In this document: positions 19,102 through 27,223 of the stretch, in pieces
Numbering within the stretch: the first letter of the stretch is position 1
How the letters are laid out: the number at the start of each line of letters is the position of its first letter
Source of the DNA: Sphingomonas prati
GTDB lineage: Bacteria > Pseudomonadota > Alphaproteobacteria > Sphingomonadales > Sphingomonadaceae
Length of the DNA stretch: 64,000 nucleotides
Assembly (NCBI RefSeq): GCF_014643515.1
Contig: NZ_BMJP01000001.1
Coordinates: 186,001 to 250,000, forward strand
Direction: 5' to 3'
Program-made: the position numbers and the translations under genes
Notes under the pieces: model-generated
What the model was told of the DNA's origin: nothing
Seen by the model: the letters and a program-made list of their open reading frames with translations, nothing else
The model's database searches: none

Positions 19102-19757
19102 TGACCAACCATATCAAGACCATCGCGCTTGGCGTGGCGCTGGCGGCGACCCCGCTCATCGCAACGCAGGCATCCGCCCAGGGTCTGGGCGTCGCCTCGG
19201 CCAATCTCGAAGGCGCACTCGGCAACTCGGCCGCGCTGAAGGCTGCCGAAACGCAGATCCAGACACAGTACAAGACGCAGATCGACGCGTTCAATGCGCG
19301 CCGCACCGCGATCAGCACGGAACTCGAGCCGATGGCGCGTGAGATTCAGACGCTGCAGGCCAATCCTGCGACGCCGCCCGCGACGTTGCAGGCAAAGGTC
19401 ACGGCCTATCGCACGCGCGAAGCCTCGGCCCAGCGCGAACTGGCCCCGCTGGCCGCACCGTTCCAGCGCCCGCTCTCCTATGCTCAGGAGCAGGTCGCGA
19501 CCAAGCTCGACCAGGCCCTGCGCGCCGCGATGGTCGCCAAGCGGATCGGCATCATCGTCAACCCGCAGGCCGTCGTCGCGATCCAGCCCGCCGCTGACCT
19601 GACCGCCGACGTCACGACGCAGCTGAACGCGCTGGTCAAGACCGTCGCGATCACGCCGCCCGCCGGCTGGCAGCCCGGCCAATCCGCGCAGGGTGGTGCC
19701 GCACCAGCCCCCGCCGCTGCACCGGCCGCCGCTGCACGCCGTCCGCAGGGCCGGTGA
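19101..19757 (+). CDS. OmpH/Skp family periplasmic chaperone
   Basis: A 218-residue secreted protein. A signal peptide ([18 protein letters not shown]) precedes an Ala/Gln-rich helical body with [22 protein letters not shown], consistent with Skp's long tentacle helices that hold unfolded outer-membrane proteins. The C-terminal 25 residues are Pro/Ala low complexity. Its ATG shares one base with the bamA stop (TGATG). Position between bamA and fabZ matches the classic skp location. The gene is divergent in sequence, as usual for this family. Confidence 0.88.
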   Translation: MTNHIKTIALGVALAATPLIATQASAQGLGVASANLEGALGNSAALKAAETQIQTQYKTQIDAFNARRTAISTELEPMAREIQTLQANPATPPATLQAKVTAYRTREASAQRELAPLAAPFQRPLSYAQEQVATKLDQALRAAMVAKRIGIIVNPQAVVAIQPAADLTADVTTQLNALVKTVAITPPAGWQPGQSAQGGAAPAPAAAPAAAARRPQGR

Positions 19758-20239
19758 CCGACACGTCCATGACGGACGGGGAGGACGGCGCCATGGGCCC
19801 GCTGGACATCCGGCAGGTCATGGCGGCGTTGCCGCATCGCTACCCGATGCTGCTGGTCGATCGGGTCGCATCGCTCGTCCCGGGCAAATCGATCCGAGCC
19901 ATCAAGGCAGTGACGATCAACGAGCCGTTCTTTCAGGGGCATTTTCCCGGCCGTCCGATCATGCCCGGCGTCCTGATCATCGAAGCGATGGCGCAGGCCG
20001 CTGGCGTGCTGGCGGTCAAGTCGCTCGGGCTGGAGGGGACGGGGAAGCTCGTCTACTTCATGGCGATCGACGACGCGAAGTTCCGGGTGCCCGTCGAGCC
20101 GGGCGTCCTGATGACGCTGGAGGTCGAGTTCACCCAGATGCGCAAGTCGGCAAGCAAGTTCGCCGGTCGCGCCCTGGTTGACGGCAAGCTCGCCGCACAG
20201 GCTAGCTTTATGGCAATGATCGCTGATCCGCCTGCGTGA
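19754..20239 (+). CDS. fabZ: 3-hydroxyacyl-[acyl-carrier-protein] dehydratase FabZ
   Basis: A 161-residue hot-dog-fold enzyme of fatty-acid synthesis. The catalytic His and Glu occur in [21 protein letters not shown], read as HFPG...EAMAQ, with the leading [13 protein letters not shown] strand typical of FabZ. The start is GTG at 19754 (GTGA overlap with ompH); ATGs at 19769 and 19793 are alternatives. It is the last gene of the pyrH-fabZ operon, followed by a strong terminator. No lpxA/lpxD gene is next to it, unlike E. coli. Confidence 0.95.
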   Translation: MTDTSMTDGEDGAMGPLDIRQVMAALPHRYPMLLVDRVASLVPGKSIRAIKAVTINEPFFQGHFPGRPIMPGVLIIEAMAQAAGVLAVKSLGLEGTGKLVYFMAIDDAKFRVPVEPGVLMTLEVEFTQMRKSASKFAGRALVDGKLAAQASFMAMIADPPA

Positions 20240-20253
20240 TTTCTAAGCGTACA

Positions 20254-20293
20254 GAAGGGGTTGCAACGTAGAGTTGTAACCCCTTCTTCATTT
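20254..20293 (+). terminator. Bidirectional-looking intrinsic terminator after fabZ
   Basis: The arms gaaggggttgcaac (20254-20267) and gttgtaaccccttc (20273-20286) form a 14-bp stem with one G-U pair and a 5-nt loop. The 3' side runs ttcattt. The sequence stands between convergent fabZ and mobA and could serve both. Confidence 0.85.
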
Positions 20294-20356
20294 CGGCGTC
20301 CATGATGTGCCCATATTGAGCGCGTCCACCCGGCCCAAACCGTGGCACCATCGAGC

Positions 20357-20905
20357 TTATTCTGAAGACAACAGACGCCCCCGCACGGCGACAAGCGCTT
20401 CCAGATCGTCCACACGATTGATGTTCGCGATCGCATCTCCGAACGGAACCACCCGCGCGCCGGTCCCGGCGATCCACGCTCGCATCGACCGGTCGGTGGT
20501 CGCTTCGAGCCAGGCGACAGCGTGTGCCGCAAGGTCGGCAGCCCACAGCCCGAGCAACGGTTGACCCGCAACCACCGCCGGCCCCGGCAGCAGCCGCACC
20601 AGTAGATCCGACGGTAGCTCCGGCAGATCGCAACCGCTCGTCAGAACCTGATCATAGCCGTTGTCCGCCGCATAGCCGAGCGCACCGGCCAGCGCCCCGA
20701 GCGGCCCCAGGCCCGGCGCTGGTCGATCCGGCACGCTGTCCAGGCCGACCCAGTCGCGCCCGATCACCACGACCGCATCGCATTGCCCACGCAACGCACC
20801 CGCCACATGGTCCAGCAACGGCCGACCGTCGAGCAACGCCAGCGCCTTGTCGCTACCGAACCGCCGGCCCGCACCGCCCGCAAAAATCGCGCCGAGCGTC
20901 TTCAT
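20357..20905 (-). CDS. mobA: Molybdenum cofactor guanylyltransferase
   Basis: A 182-residue nucleotidyltransferase that adds GMP to molybdopterin. The signature is [15 protein letters not shown] at residues about 6-20, with the [10 protein letters not shown] loop and SGCDLPELP acidic metal site following. The ATG at 20905 (MKTLGAIF) fits the family; an upstream in-frame ATG at 20926 adds seven residues. XdhC, another molybdoenzyme maturation factor, lies 0.5 kb away with rpmE between. The related CMP-transferring MocA is less likely, given the AGG-x-RRFGSDK form of the loop. Confidence 0.85.
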   Translation of the reverse strand: MKTLGAIFAGGAGRRFGSDKALALLDGRPLLDHVAGALRGQCDAVVVIGRDWVGLDSVPDRPAPGLGPLGALAGALGYAADNGYDQVLTSGCDLPELPSDLLVRLLPGPAVVAGQPLLGLWAADLAAHAVAWLEATTDRSMRAWIAGTGARVVPFGDAIANINRVDDLEALVAVRGRLLSSE

Positions 20906-21065
20906 CGTTCGGTTTCCCACCCGCAACTGGTCTCGCCTCTAAGTTCAGCCTTCATTTCGGTCGGGTCCTTCGGCGCGGCGGTACCAGTAAGCGAACGAGC
21001 ATCACACCCCATCGGTCTCATAGCTTGTCATTCCGGCTATCGCACGGTAACAGCGCGCCTTCGCC

Positions 21066-21099
21066 CGGCTGGTCGGAAACCAGCGCAACATCGGAGCCG
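21066..21099 (+). promoter_or_regulatory. Possible switching hairpins in the rpmE leader
   Basis: A local hairpin gctggt/accagc (21068-21073 with 21079-21084) shares bases with a second possible pairing, cggct (21066-21070) with agccg (21095-21099). The second pairing takes in the GGAG Shine-Dalgarno at 21093-21096, eight nt before the rpmE ATG. The two folds exclude each other, an arrangement that would suit leader control of a ribosomal protein gene. The stems are short. Confidence 0.3.
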
Positions 21100-21103
21100 C
21101 GAC

Positions 21104-21334
21104 ATGAAGAAGAACATCCACCCCGACTATCACGTCATCAAGGTCCAGATGACCAATGGCACCGTGTTCGAAACCCGCTCGACCTACGGCGCGGAAGGCG
21201 ACACGCTGACGCTCGACATCGACCCCACCGTCCACCCCGCATGGACCGGCGGCAAGTCCAGCATGCTCGACACCGGCGGCCAGGTCGCACGCTTCAACAA
21301 GCGCTTCGGTGGCCTGACGCTCGGCAAGAAGTAA
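21104..21334 (+). CDS. rpmE: 50S ribosomal protein L31
   Basis: A 76-residue L31 starting [19 protein letters not shown], with [20 protein letters not shown] and RFNKRFGG. It contains no cysteine, so it lacks the CxxC zinc ligands of the zinc-binding L31 form; this is the usual state in many Alphaproteobacteria. A Shine-Dalgarno GGAG is at 21093-21096. It is a single-gene unit with its own strong terminator. Confidence 0.96.
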   Translation: MKKNIHPDYHVIKVQMTNGTVFETRSTYGAEGDTLTLDIDPTVHPAWTGGKSSMLDTGGQVARFNKRFGGLTLGKK

Positions 21335-21350
21335 GCCTAGCTCCAAACCG

Positions 21351-21390
21351 AAAAAGGCCGCGGTGGGATCATCCCGCCGCGGCCTTTTTT
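21351..21390 (+). terminator. Intrinsic terminator after rpmE
   Basis: A 16-bp stem, aaaggccgcggtggga (21353-21368) and tcccgccgcggccttt (21372-21387), with one G-U pair and loop tca, is flanked by an A-run and followed by TTTTTT (21385-21390). The A-run on the other side makes it usable for the convergent xdhC transcript too. Confidence 0.93.
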
Positions 21391-21397
21391 GTGCCCG

Positions 21398-22324
21398 TCA
21401 GCCGTGCGTCCGGAACGCACGCACCATGCCCGCGGCAACCGACAGGGCGATCTCCGCCGGCCCCAGCGCCCCGATCGGCAGGCCCGCGGGCGCATCGATC
21501 CGGTCGAGCTGCGCCGGCGTCATGCCCGCCGCGGCCAGCCGTTCCAGCCGCGCGGCGTGGCTCCGCTTGCTGCCCAGAGCCGCGATATAGCCCGTGTCGG
21601 CCGACAGCGCCGCGATCAGCGCCGGATCGTCGATCTTCGGATCATGGCTGAGCGTGATGACCGCCGTCTCCGGCCCCGGCATCCGCGCGGCAATCGCCTC
21701 GTCGGGCCAGCGCGAATCGAGTTCGATCCCGGGAAAGCGCGCCGCGGTCAGGAACCGTTCGCGTGGATCGATCAGCACCGCGCGGGTATCGAGCGGGGCG
21801 GCGAACTCGACCAGCGACTGCGCGATCTGCACCGCGCCAACGATCAGCAACGTGCGCGCAGGGCGGTACCGGTTCACGAACTGGCCCTCGGCGGGCTCCG
21901 CGCCGATCCGGCTATGCCCGGATTCGATATCGGTGGTGACCGACAGGCTGCGCCCGGCGACCCGTGCCTCGGCCAGCGCCTCGAAGATTTCCGGCACATA
22001 CCCGTCCTGCGAAACAGGCTGGACCAGCACGCTGATCGATCCGCCGCAAGGCAGATGCGCTTCCCACGCCGTCTCGTCGCCGATCGTATAGTCGAGCAAC
22101 CGGCTGCGCCCGTCGACGATGGCCTCGCTCGCGACCTGCAGCACCTCGTTCTCGACGCACCCACCGGAAATCGATCCTTCGAACCGCCCGTCCGCGGCGA
22201 CCAGCATGTGGCTGCCCTTCGGTCGCGGCGCGGATCCCCAGGTGGAAACGACGGTTGCGATCGCCATCGGGGTGTCGCCCCATGCGGCGCGTGCCGCGAT
22301 CATGCGGTCGAGTTCGGCTACCAT
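21398..22324 (-). CDS. XdhC/CoxI family molybdoenzyme maturation protein
   Basis: A 308-residue protein related to XdhC, which binds sulfurated molybdenum cofactor and hands it to xanthine-dehydrogenase-like enzymes. The N-terminal XdhC_CoxI domain shows VVSTWGSAPRPKGSHM, GSISGGCVENEV and HLPCGGSISVLV with its two conserved cysteines. The C-terminal half is a Rossmann domain (TLLIVGAVQIAQSL; note GAVQ in place of the usual GAGH) ending in GLPIGALGPAEIALSVAAGMV. The ATG at 22324 has TGGAG seven nt upstream. The longer frame to 22426 reads through the tRNA-Ser gene and is rejected. No xanthine dehydrogenase structural gene is in the window. Confidence 0.88.
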   Translation of the reverse strand: MVAELDRMIAARAAWGDTPMAIATVVSTWGSAPRPKGSHMLVAADGRFEGSISGGCVENEVLQVASEAIVDGRSRLLDYTIGDETAWEAHLPCGGSISVLVQPVSQDGYVPEIFEALAEARVAGRSLSVTTDIESGHSRIGAEPAEGQFVNRYRPARTLLIVGAVQIAQSLVEFAAPLDTRAVLIDPRERFLTAARFPGIELDSRWPDEAIAARMPGPETAVITLSHDPKIDDPALIAALSADTGYIAALGSKRSHAARLERLAAAGMTPAQLDRIDAPAGLPIGALGPAEIALSVAAGMVRAFRTHG

Positions 22325-22342
22325 GGGACACTCCAGAAATGC

Positions 22343-22432
22343 TGGCGGACGGGGTGGGATTCGAACCCACGGTGGGCGTGAACCCACGACGGTTTTCAAG
22401 ACCGTAGCCATAAACCACTCGACCACCCGTCC
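22343..22432 (-). tRNA. tRNA-Ser (anticodon UGA)
   Basis: On the minus strand the gene begins GGACGGGTGGTC (from 22432) and ends CCCGTCC-G-CCA at 22343. The 7-bp acceptor stem is perfect and the CCA is encoded. The T-arm GGTTCGAATCC is canonical. The anticodon loop CTTGAAA has TGA at 22398-22396, between 5-bp arms ACGGT/ACCGT. A long variable arm follows, as expected for serine. xdhC starts 18 bp downstream on the same strand. Confidence 0.97.
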
Positions 22433-22557
22433 GGTGCCATCGCCAATTAGCGCGGTTGCCGCGGGGTGGGAAGGCCGGACGTGCCGTCCCTGCGACGACC
22501 GGGGTTATCGCGCCGCCCGCGACGTGGCATCAGGTGGCCTTGCGGGGTGACCAGGGG

Positions 22558-23637
22558 ATGATGATGCGTTCGACGATCGTGGCGGCGATGCTGCTGGCGG
22601 CTCTGCTCCCCGCCGCCTCCGCGTGCCAGGCGCAGGATTCCGGGCAGTACGAGACCGCACCTGATCCGCGCGACGCCGCGTTCCGCGCGTTCCTGACCAA
22701 CCTGCGGCCGCGCGCACTGGCCGCCGGGGTCAGCGCCCGCACGCTCGACCAGGTCTTCCCGACCCTCACGTTCAACCCGCGCGTCATCACGCTCGATCGC
22801 GGCCAGCCCGGCGGCAACCCGGCGACCACGAACAGCACGCCGTCGATCCCGGCCTTCGCCCCCTATCAGCGCACGCATGTCGATGCCGACCGCATCGGCC
22901 GCGGCCGGACGCGTTATGCCGAACTCCGCCCGCGGCTGCAGCGGATCGAGGCGCAGACCGGCGTGCCGGGGCCGATCATGATGGCGATCTACGGTCATGA
23001 GACCGGCTATGGCCGCGTGGTCGGCGATTTCGATCTGCTCCGCTCGCTCGCCACGCTGGCGTTCGAGGGGCGCCGCCGCGAACTGTTCACCGCCGAATTC
23101 ATCGCCACGCTGAAGCTGCTCGAAAGCGGCATCCCGCGCAGCACGCTGAAGGGCAGCTGGGCCGGTGCCACCGGTTACCCGCAATTCCTGCCGAGCATGT
23201 ACCTGCGCCTCGCGGTCGATGGCGACAGCAACGGACGCGTCGATATCTGGAACAGCGAACCCGACGCGCTGGCATCGATCGGCAATTACCTGTCGAAGGC
23301 CGGGTGGAAACCGTCCGTCCCGTGGGGCGTCGCGGTCCGCGTGCCGGCCGATCTCGACCGTACCGCGCTCCGTTCGAAACTCTCATCGCCGCGCTGCCCG
23401 CGCGTCTACGACCGCCAGAGCCGCTGGCAGACGATCGGCGAGTGGCGGCGGCTGGGCGTCCAGTTCGTCGGCTACCCGGTGCCCGCGGACGGCGAACAGG
23501 CGAGCCTGATCGAACCGGACGGTCCGGGCGTCACCGCCTATCTACTCACCACCAACTACCGCTCGATCCTCGACTATAACTGCTCCAATTTCTACGCACT
23601 GTCCGTGGGTCTGCTGGCCGATGCCGTCCAACGTTGA
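22558..23637 (+). CDS. Lytic murein transglycosylase, MltB family
   Basis: A 359-residue periplasmic or lipid-anchored enzyme that cleaves peptidoglycan glycan strands to 1,6-anhydro products. A signal peptide ends in LLPAASAC, so acylation at Cys is possible though the lipobox is imperfect. The SLT_2 domain has the catalytic Glu148 in YGHETGYGR (codon 22999-23001), then GSWAGATGYPQFLPS and DIWNSEPDALASIGNYL, as in MltB. Three ATGs in a row (22558, 22561, 22564) follow AGGGG; the last has the best spacing. It overlaps rlpA by 17 bp and heads a peptidoglycan cluster. Confidence 0.92.
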   Translation: MMMRSTIVAAMLLAALLPAASACQAQDSGQYETAPDPRDAAFRAFLTNLRPRALAAGVSARTLDQVFPTLTFNPRVITLDRGQPGGNPATTNSTPSIPAFAPYQRTHVDADRIGRGRTRYAELRPRLQRIEAQTGVPGPIMMAIYGHETGYGRVVGDFDLLRSLATLAFEGRRRELFTAEFIATLKLLESGIPRSTLKGSWAGATGYPQFLPSMYLRLAVDGDSNGRVDIWNSEPDALASIGNYLSKAGWKPSVPWGVAVRVPADLDRTALRSKLSSPRCPRVYDRQSRWQTIGEWRRLGVQFVGYPVPADGEQASLIEPDGPGVTAYLLTTNYRSILDYNCSNFYALSVGLLADAVQR

Positions 23638-24439
23638 GCGGGCGACCGGCGCGGCATTGCTCACGGCGTTGATGCTGGCCGGATGTGCCGGCGGATCGGA
23701 CCGGGGCGGGGGGGCACGCCGCTACCGCCCGGTCGCCGATCTACCGGTCCGGATCGGCAGGCCCTACACCGTCCGCGGCCGCACCTATGTTCCGGCGGAG
23801 GACCCGACCTACGACGCGGTCGGCATGGCATCGTGGTACGGCTCCGAATCGGGCAGCCAGACTGCGAACGGCGAACGCTTCCGCCCGGACTGGATCGGTG
23901 CCGCGCATCGCACGCTGCCGCTGCCGAGCTATGTCGAGGTGACCGCGCTGGCGACCGGCCGCACGATCCTGGTCCGGGTCAACGATCGCGGTCCGTTCGC
24001 GTCTGACCGCATCATAGATCTGTCGCGCGGGGCGGCGCGGCAACTTGGCGTCGAGCGGACCGGTACGTTCCGCGTCCGCGTCCGCCGCGTCTTCCCCAGC
24101 GAGCGTGACCGTGCCGCCCTCCGCGCCGGCCGCTCGACCGGCCTCCGCGCTGGGTCGACCGCACCGCCGCCCCTGCCAGCCCCGCCACCAGCCTATCCGG
24201 CACTCGGCGCGCTACACGTCCAGGTCGCCACCCTGTCCGACCCCGACCGCGCCGAACAACTGGCGCGCGACCTCGGCGGCACGACGCTTGCCGTCGGGAA
24301 CCTCGTCCGCGTCCGGATAGGCCCGATCGCGGAGGCGGACGCGCAAGCGACGCTGGCGCGGGTCCGGGCGGCGGGCTATCAGGACGCCAAGCTGGTCCGC
24401 GATCCCGCTCCGATATCAAACATGGAACCTGCACGATGA
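23621..24439 (+). CDS. rlpA: RlpA-like septal lipoprotein with SPOR domain
   Basis: A 272-residue protein. The signal ends in the lipobox LMLAGC (Cys about residue 22). The double-psi beta-barrel RlpA domain follows with GMASWYGSESGSQTANGERF, VRVNDRGPF and DRIIDLSRGAARQLG. A Pro-rich linker (about 185-195) leads to a C-terminal SPOR domain (LHVQVATLSDPDRAEQL), which binds denuded glycan strands at division sites. In Pseudomonas RlpA cleaves such naked glycans; here activity is inferred. It overlaps both the transglycosylase gene and dacC (ATGA). Confidence 0.92.
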   Translation: MPSNVERATGAALLTALMLAGCAGGSDRGGGARRYRPVADLPVRIGRPYTVRGRTYVPAEDPTYDAVGMASWYGSESGSQTANGERFRPDWIGAAHRTLPLPSYVEVTALATGRTILVRVNDRGPFASDRIIDLSRGAARQLGVERTGTFRVRVRRVFPSERDRAALRAGRSTGLRAGSTAPPPLPAPPPAYPALGALHVQVATLSDPDRAEQLARDLGGTTLAVGNLVRVRIGPIAEADAQATLARVRAAGYQDAKLVRDPAPISNMEPAR

Positions 24440-25599
24440 AGCGTCTTCTTCCCGCGATCCTGCTGCTCGGCACCGCCGCCCAGGCCGCCGCTCCGCCGTT
24501 CGATACGCCGGCCCCGGTCGCCTATATGAAGGACCTGTCGTCCGGCGCGGTCCTGTACGCCAAGGACGCCGATCGCCGCATGCCACCGGCGTCGCTGGCC
24601 AAGATGATGACGGTCTACGTCGCGTTCGATCTAATCAAGAAGGGCGAGCTGAAGCTTAACCGCATGGTCACCGTGCGGCCCGAGACGTGGCGCCGCTGGC
24701 ACGGTCCGGAAGCCGGATCGACCATGTTTCTGTCGCCGAACGAGCAGGTCAGCGTCGAGAATCTGCTGAACGGCATCGTGACGCTGTCCGGCAACGATGC
24801 CTGCGTCGTGCTGGCCGAGGCGATCTCCGGCACCGAACCCGCGTTCGTGTCGCTGATGAACCGCCGCGCCGCCGAACTCGGCATGCGCAATTCGCAGTTC
24901 GGGACGTCGAACGGCTGGCCCGACGCCGGCCGCACCTATGTGACCGCCAAGGACCTTGGGACGCTGGCCGAAGCGACGATCCAGAACCATCCCGATCTGT
25001 ACAAAAAGTTCTACAGCCGCACCTCGTTCACCTGGGGCAAGACGATGGGCGCGGGTGCGGCGATCACGCAGCAGAACCGCGATCCGCTGCTCGGCCGGGT
25101 CGAGGGCGCGGACGGCCTCAAGACCGGCCATACCGAGGAGGCCGGCTACGGCTTCACCGGCTCGGCCAAGCAGGGCAACCGCCGGCTCGTCATGGTCATC
25201 GCCGGGTTGACCTCGTCGGGTCAGCGCCAGGAACAGTCGGTCGCGTTCATGAACTGGGGCTTCGGCGCCTGGTCGTCGAAGCCGATCGTCCGCAAGGGCG
25301 CGCATGTCCAGGATGCCGAGGTGCAGGGCGGCGACGCGCGCACCGTCGCCCTCGTTGCACCAAACGACCTCGCCGTCACCGTGCCCGCCGGCCTGGGCTC
25401 TGACCTGCGCACCCGCGTCGTGTACCAGGGGCCGATCGCGGCACCCTTTGCGGCCGGGCAGCATGTCGCCGACCTCGTCGTCACCGGCCCCGACATGGCG
25501 CCGCAGCGCCTGCCGCTGGTCACCGCATCCGCTGTGGAAGAGGCAGGCTTCTTCGGGCGGATCATGGCCGGCTTCCGTCGACTGTTCGGGTTGGCGTGA
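24436..25599 (+). CDS. dacC: D-alanyl-D-alanine carboxypeptidase (PBP5/6 type)
   Basis: A 387-residue penicillin-binding protein that trims the terminal D-Ala of peptidoglycan stem peptides. The signal peptide ends near AAQAAA. The SxxK motif is Ser53-LA-Lys56, SxN is in TLSGNDACVVLAE, and KTG is in DGLKTGHTEEAGYGF. A C-terminal beta-rich PBP5 domain and a short amphipathic tail (GFFGRIMAGFRRLFGL) for membrane attachment follow. ATGA overlap with rlpA and GTGA overlap with tmk imply one message. The exact paralogue name is a guess; the family is clear. Confidence 0.95.
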   Translation: MKRLLPAILLLGTAAQAAAPPFDTPAPVAYMKDLSSGAVLYAKDADRRMPPASLAKMMTVYVAFDLIKKGELKLNRMVTVRPETWRRWHGPEAGSTMFLSPNEQVSVENLLNGIVTLSGNDACVVLAEAISGTEPAFVSLMNRRAAELGMRNSQFGTSNGWPDAGRTYVTAKDLGTLAEATIQNHPDLYKKFYSRTSFTWGKTMGAGAAITQQNRDPLLGRVEGADGLKTGHTEEAGYGFTGSAKQGNRRLVMVIAGLTSSGQRQEQSVAFMNWGFGAWSSKPIVRKGAHVQDAEVQGGDARTVALVAPNDLAVTVPAGLGSDLRTRVVYQGPIAAPFAAGQHVADLVVTGPDMAPQRLPLVTASAVEEAGFFGRIMAGFRRLFGLA

Positions 25600-26231
25600 G
25601 CCCCGCTGGGCCCGGCCGCTTTATCTCGCTCGAGGGCGGGGAGGGGGCGGGCAAGTCGACGCAGGTCCGGGCACTCGGCCAAGCCCTGCGCGCGCGTGGC
25701 CTGACCGTCGTCGAAACCCGCGAACCGGGCGGCAGTCCGGGCGCCGAGGCGATCCGCCGGCTGCTGCTCGAAGGCACCGCGGATCGCTGGACCGCGCGGA
25801 CCGAGGCGCTGCTGTTCGCCGCCGCCCGTGCGGACCATGTCGCGCGCACGATCCGCCCGGCGCTGGAGGCGGGGCAGTGGGTCCTGACCGACCGCTTCCT
25901 CGACAGCTCGCTCGCCTATCAGGGCGGCGCGGACAGCATCGGCGCCGAGGCGATCCGCATGCTGCACACGATCGGCAGCGAAGGGCTGCTCCCTGACCGG
26001 ACGCTGCTGCTCACCCTGCCGCTCGCCGAAGCGACGGACAGGGCCGCGGCACGCGATGCTGGCGCCGCCGACCGGTTCGGGGCGCGCGACCCGGACTATC
26101 ACGCCCGCGTATCGGACGCGTTCCTTGCGCTGGCAAAGGCCGACCCCGCCCGGTTCCGTATCGTCGACGCCAGCGGACCCGCCGCGACGGTCACCCAGCG
26201 GCTGCTCGACGCGATCGACGCCCCGGCATGA
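25596..26231 (+). CDS. tmk: Thymidylate kinase
   Basis: A 211-residue kinase making dTDP. The P-loop LEGGEGAGKST is at residues about 12-22, followed by TREPGGSPGAEAIR, the DR(Y/F) motif in LTDRFLDSSLAYQG and a lid region [16 protein letters not shown]. It starts with GTG at 25596, overlapping dacC by four bases, and its own stop overlaps holB. The tmk-holB pairing is a common bacterial arrangement. Confidence 0.97.
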   Translation: MSPAGPGRFISLEGGEGAGKSTQVRALGQALRARGLTVVETREPGGSPGAEAIRRLLLEGTADRWTARTEALLFAAARADHVARTIRPALEAGQWVLTDRFLDSSLAYQGGADSIGAEAIRMLHTIGSEGLLPDRTLLLTLPLAEATDRAAARDAGAADRFGARDPDYHARVSDAFLALAKADPARFRIVDASGPAATVTQRLLDAIDAPA

Positions 26232-27223
26232 TCCAGCCGATCGGCCATGACGCGAACGTCGCCGCGCTCCAGACGGCGGCGAACAGCGGCCGGCTCCACC
26301 ACGCCTGGCTACTGGCCGGACCGGAAGGGGTGGGGAAGGGGCTATTCGCCCGCGCCGCCGCGACCTGGCTGCTTGCGGACGCCGCCGGGCCGCGACCCAC
26401 GGGACCGGGCTTCACCGTCGATCCCACGCACCGCATCGCGGCACTGATCGCGGCCGGCAGCCACCCGGACCTGCGCATCGCCGAACGGCTGTTCCGCGAG
26501 AAGACCGGCGACCATGCCCGCAACATCTCGATCGAGCAGGTCCGCTCGCTCAATGGCGTGTTCGCAACCACCGGCAGCATGTCGCCACGCCGGATCGTCA
26601 TCATCGATTCGATCGACGACCTGGAGGCAAAGGCCGCCAACGCTCTTTTGAAATCATTGGAGGAACCACCCGCGGACGGCCTGTTCCTGCTCGTCACGCA
26701 CGCGCCCGGCCGGTTGCTCCCGACGATTCGCTCGCGCTGCCGCATGCTTCGCTTCGGCCCGCTGGACGACAGCGCGATGACCGCAGCGCTGACACAAGCC
26801 GCGCCGGACCTGTCGCCGCAGGAGCTGGCTGCGCTGATCCGCGCCGGCGACGGTTCCCCCGGCCGCGCGCTGCGTTTCGCCGGGCTCGACATTGCCTCGA
26901 TCGACGAGACGCTCGACCAGCTCATCACGCGCGGCGACCCGACCAACGCGCTTCGCAATCGCTTCGCACGCACCATGGCCACCAAGGCGGCGCAACCGCG
27001 GTTCGAGGCGTTCCTCGATCGCGCGCCCAGCCGCTTTGCCTCCGCCGCGCGCGGCCGCACCGGCCCGGCGCTCGAACAGGCGCTGCAGGCGTGGGAACGG
27101 GTGAGGGGCGTCTCGGCCGCCGCCGTCGGCCTGTCGCTCGACCCGCAAACCACCGCGTTCGAGATCGCGACGCTCGCGGCAAGCCTTGCCCCCGCCGTCG
27201 GCTCGGCTAAGGACCGCGCATGA
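26228..27223 (+). CDS. holB: DNA polymerase III subunit delta'
   Basis: A 331-residue clamp-loader subunit. The AAA+ P-loop region [15 protein letters not shown] and the sensor/SRC motif RSRCRMLRF are visible, with [19 protein letters not shown] and [11 protein letters not shown] typical of delta'. The zinc-binding cysteines of E. coli HolB are not apparent. ATGA overlaps join it to tmk and metG. Confidence 0.93.
   Translation: MIQPIGHDANVAALQTAANSGRLHHAWLLAGPEGVGKGLFARAAATWLLADAAGPRPTGPGFTVDPTHRIAALIAAGSHPDLRIAERLFREKTGDHARNISIEQVRSLNGVFATTGSMSPRRIVIIDSIDDLEAKAANALLKSLEEPPADGLFLLVTHAPGRLLPTIRSRCRMLRFGPLDDSAMTAALTQAAPDLSPQELAALIRAGDGSPGRALRFAGLDIASIDETLDQLITRGDPTNALRNRFARTMATKAAQPRFEAFLDRAPSRFASAARGRTGPALEQALQAWERVRGVSAAAVGLSLDPQTTAFEIATLAASLAPAVGSAKDRA

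Noticed and set aside
22325-22426. N-terminal extension of XdhC
   Set aside because: The frame reads straight through the tRNA-Ser gene; the XdhC domain begins at the ATG at 22324.
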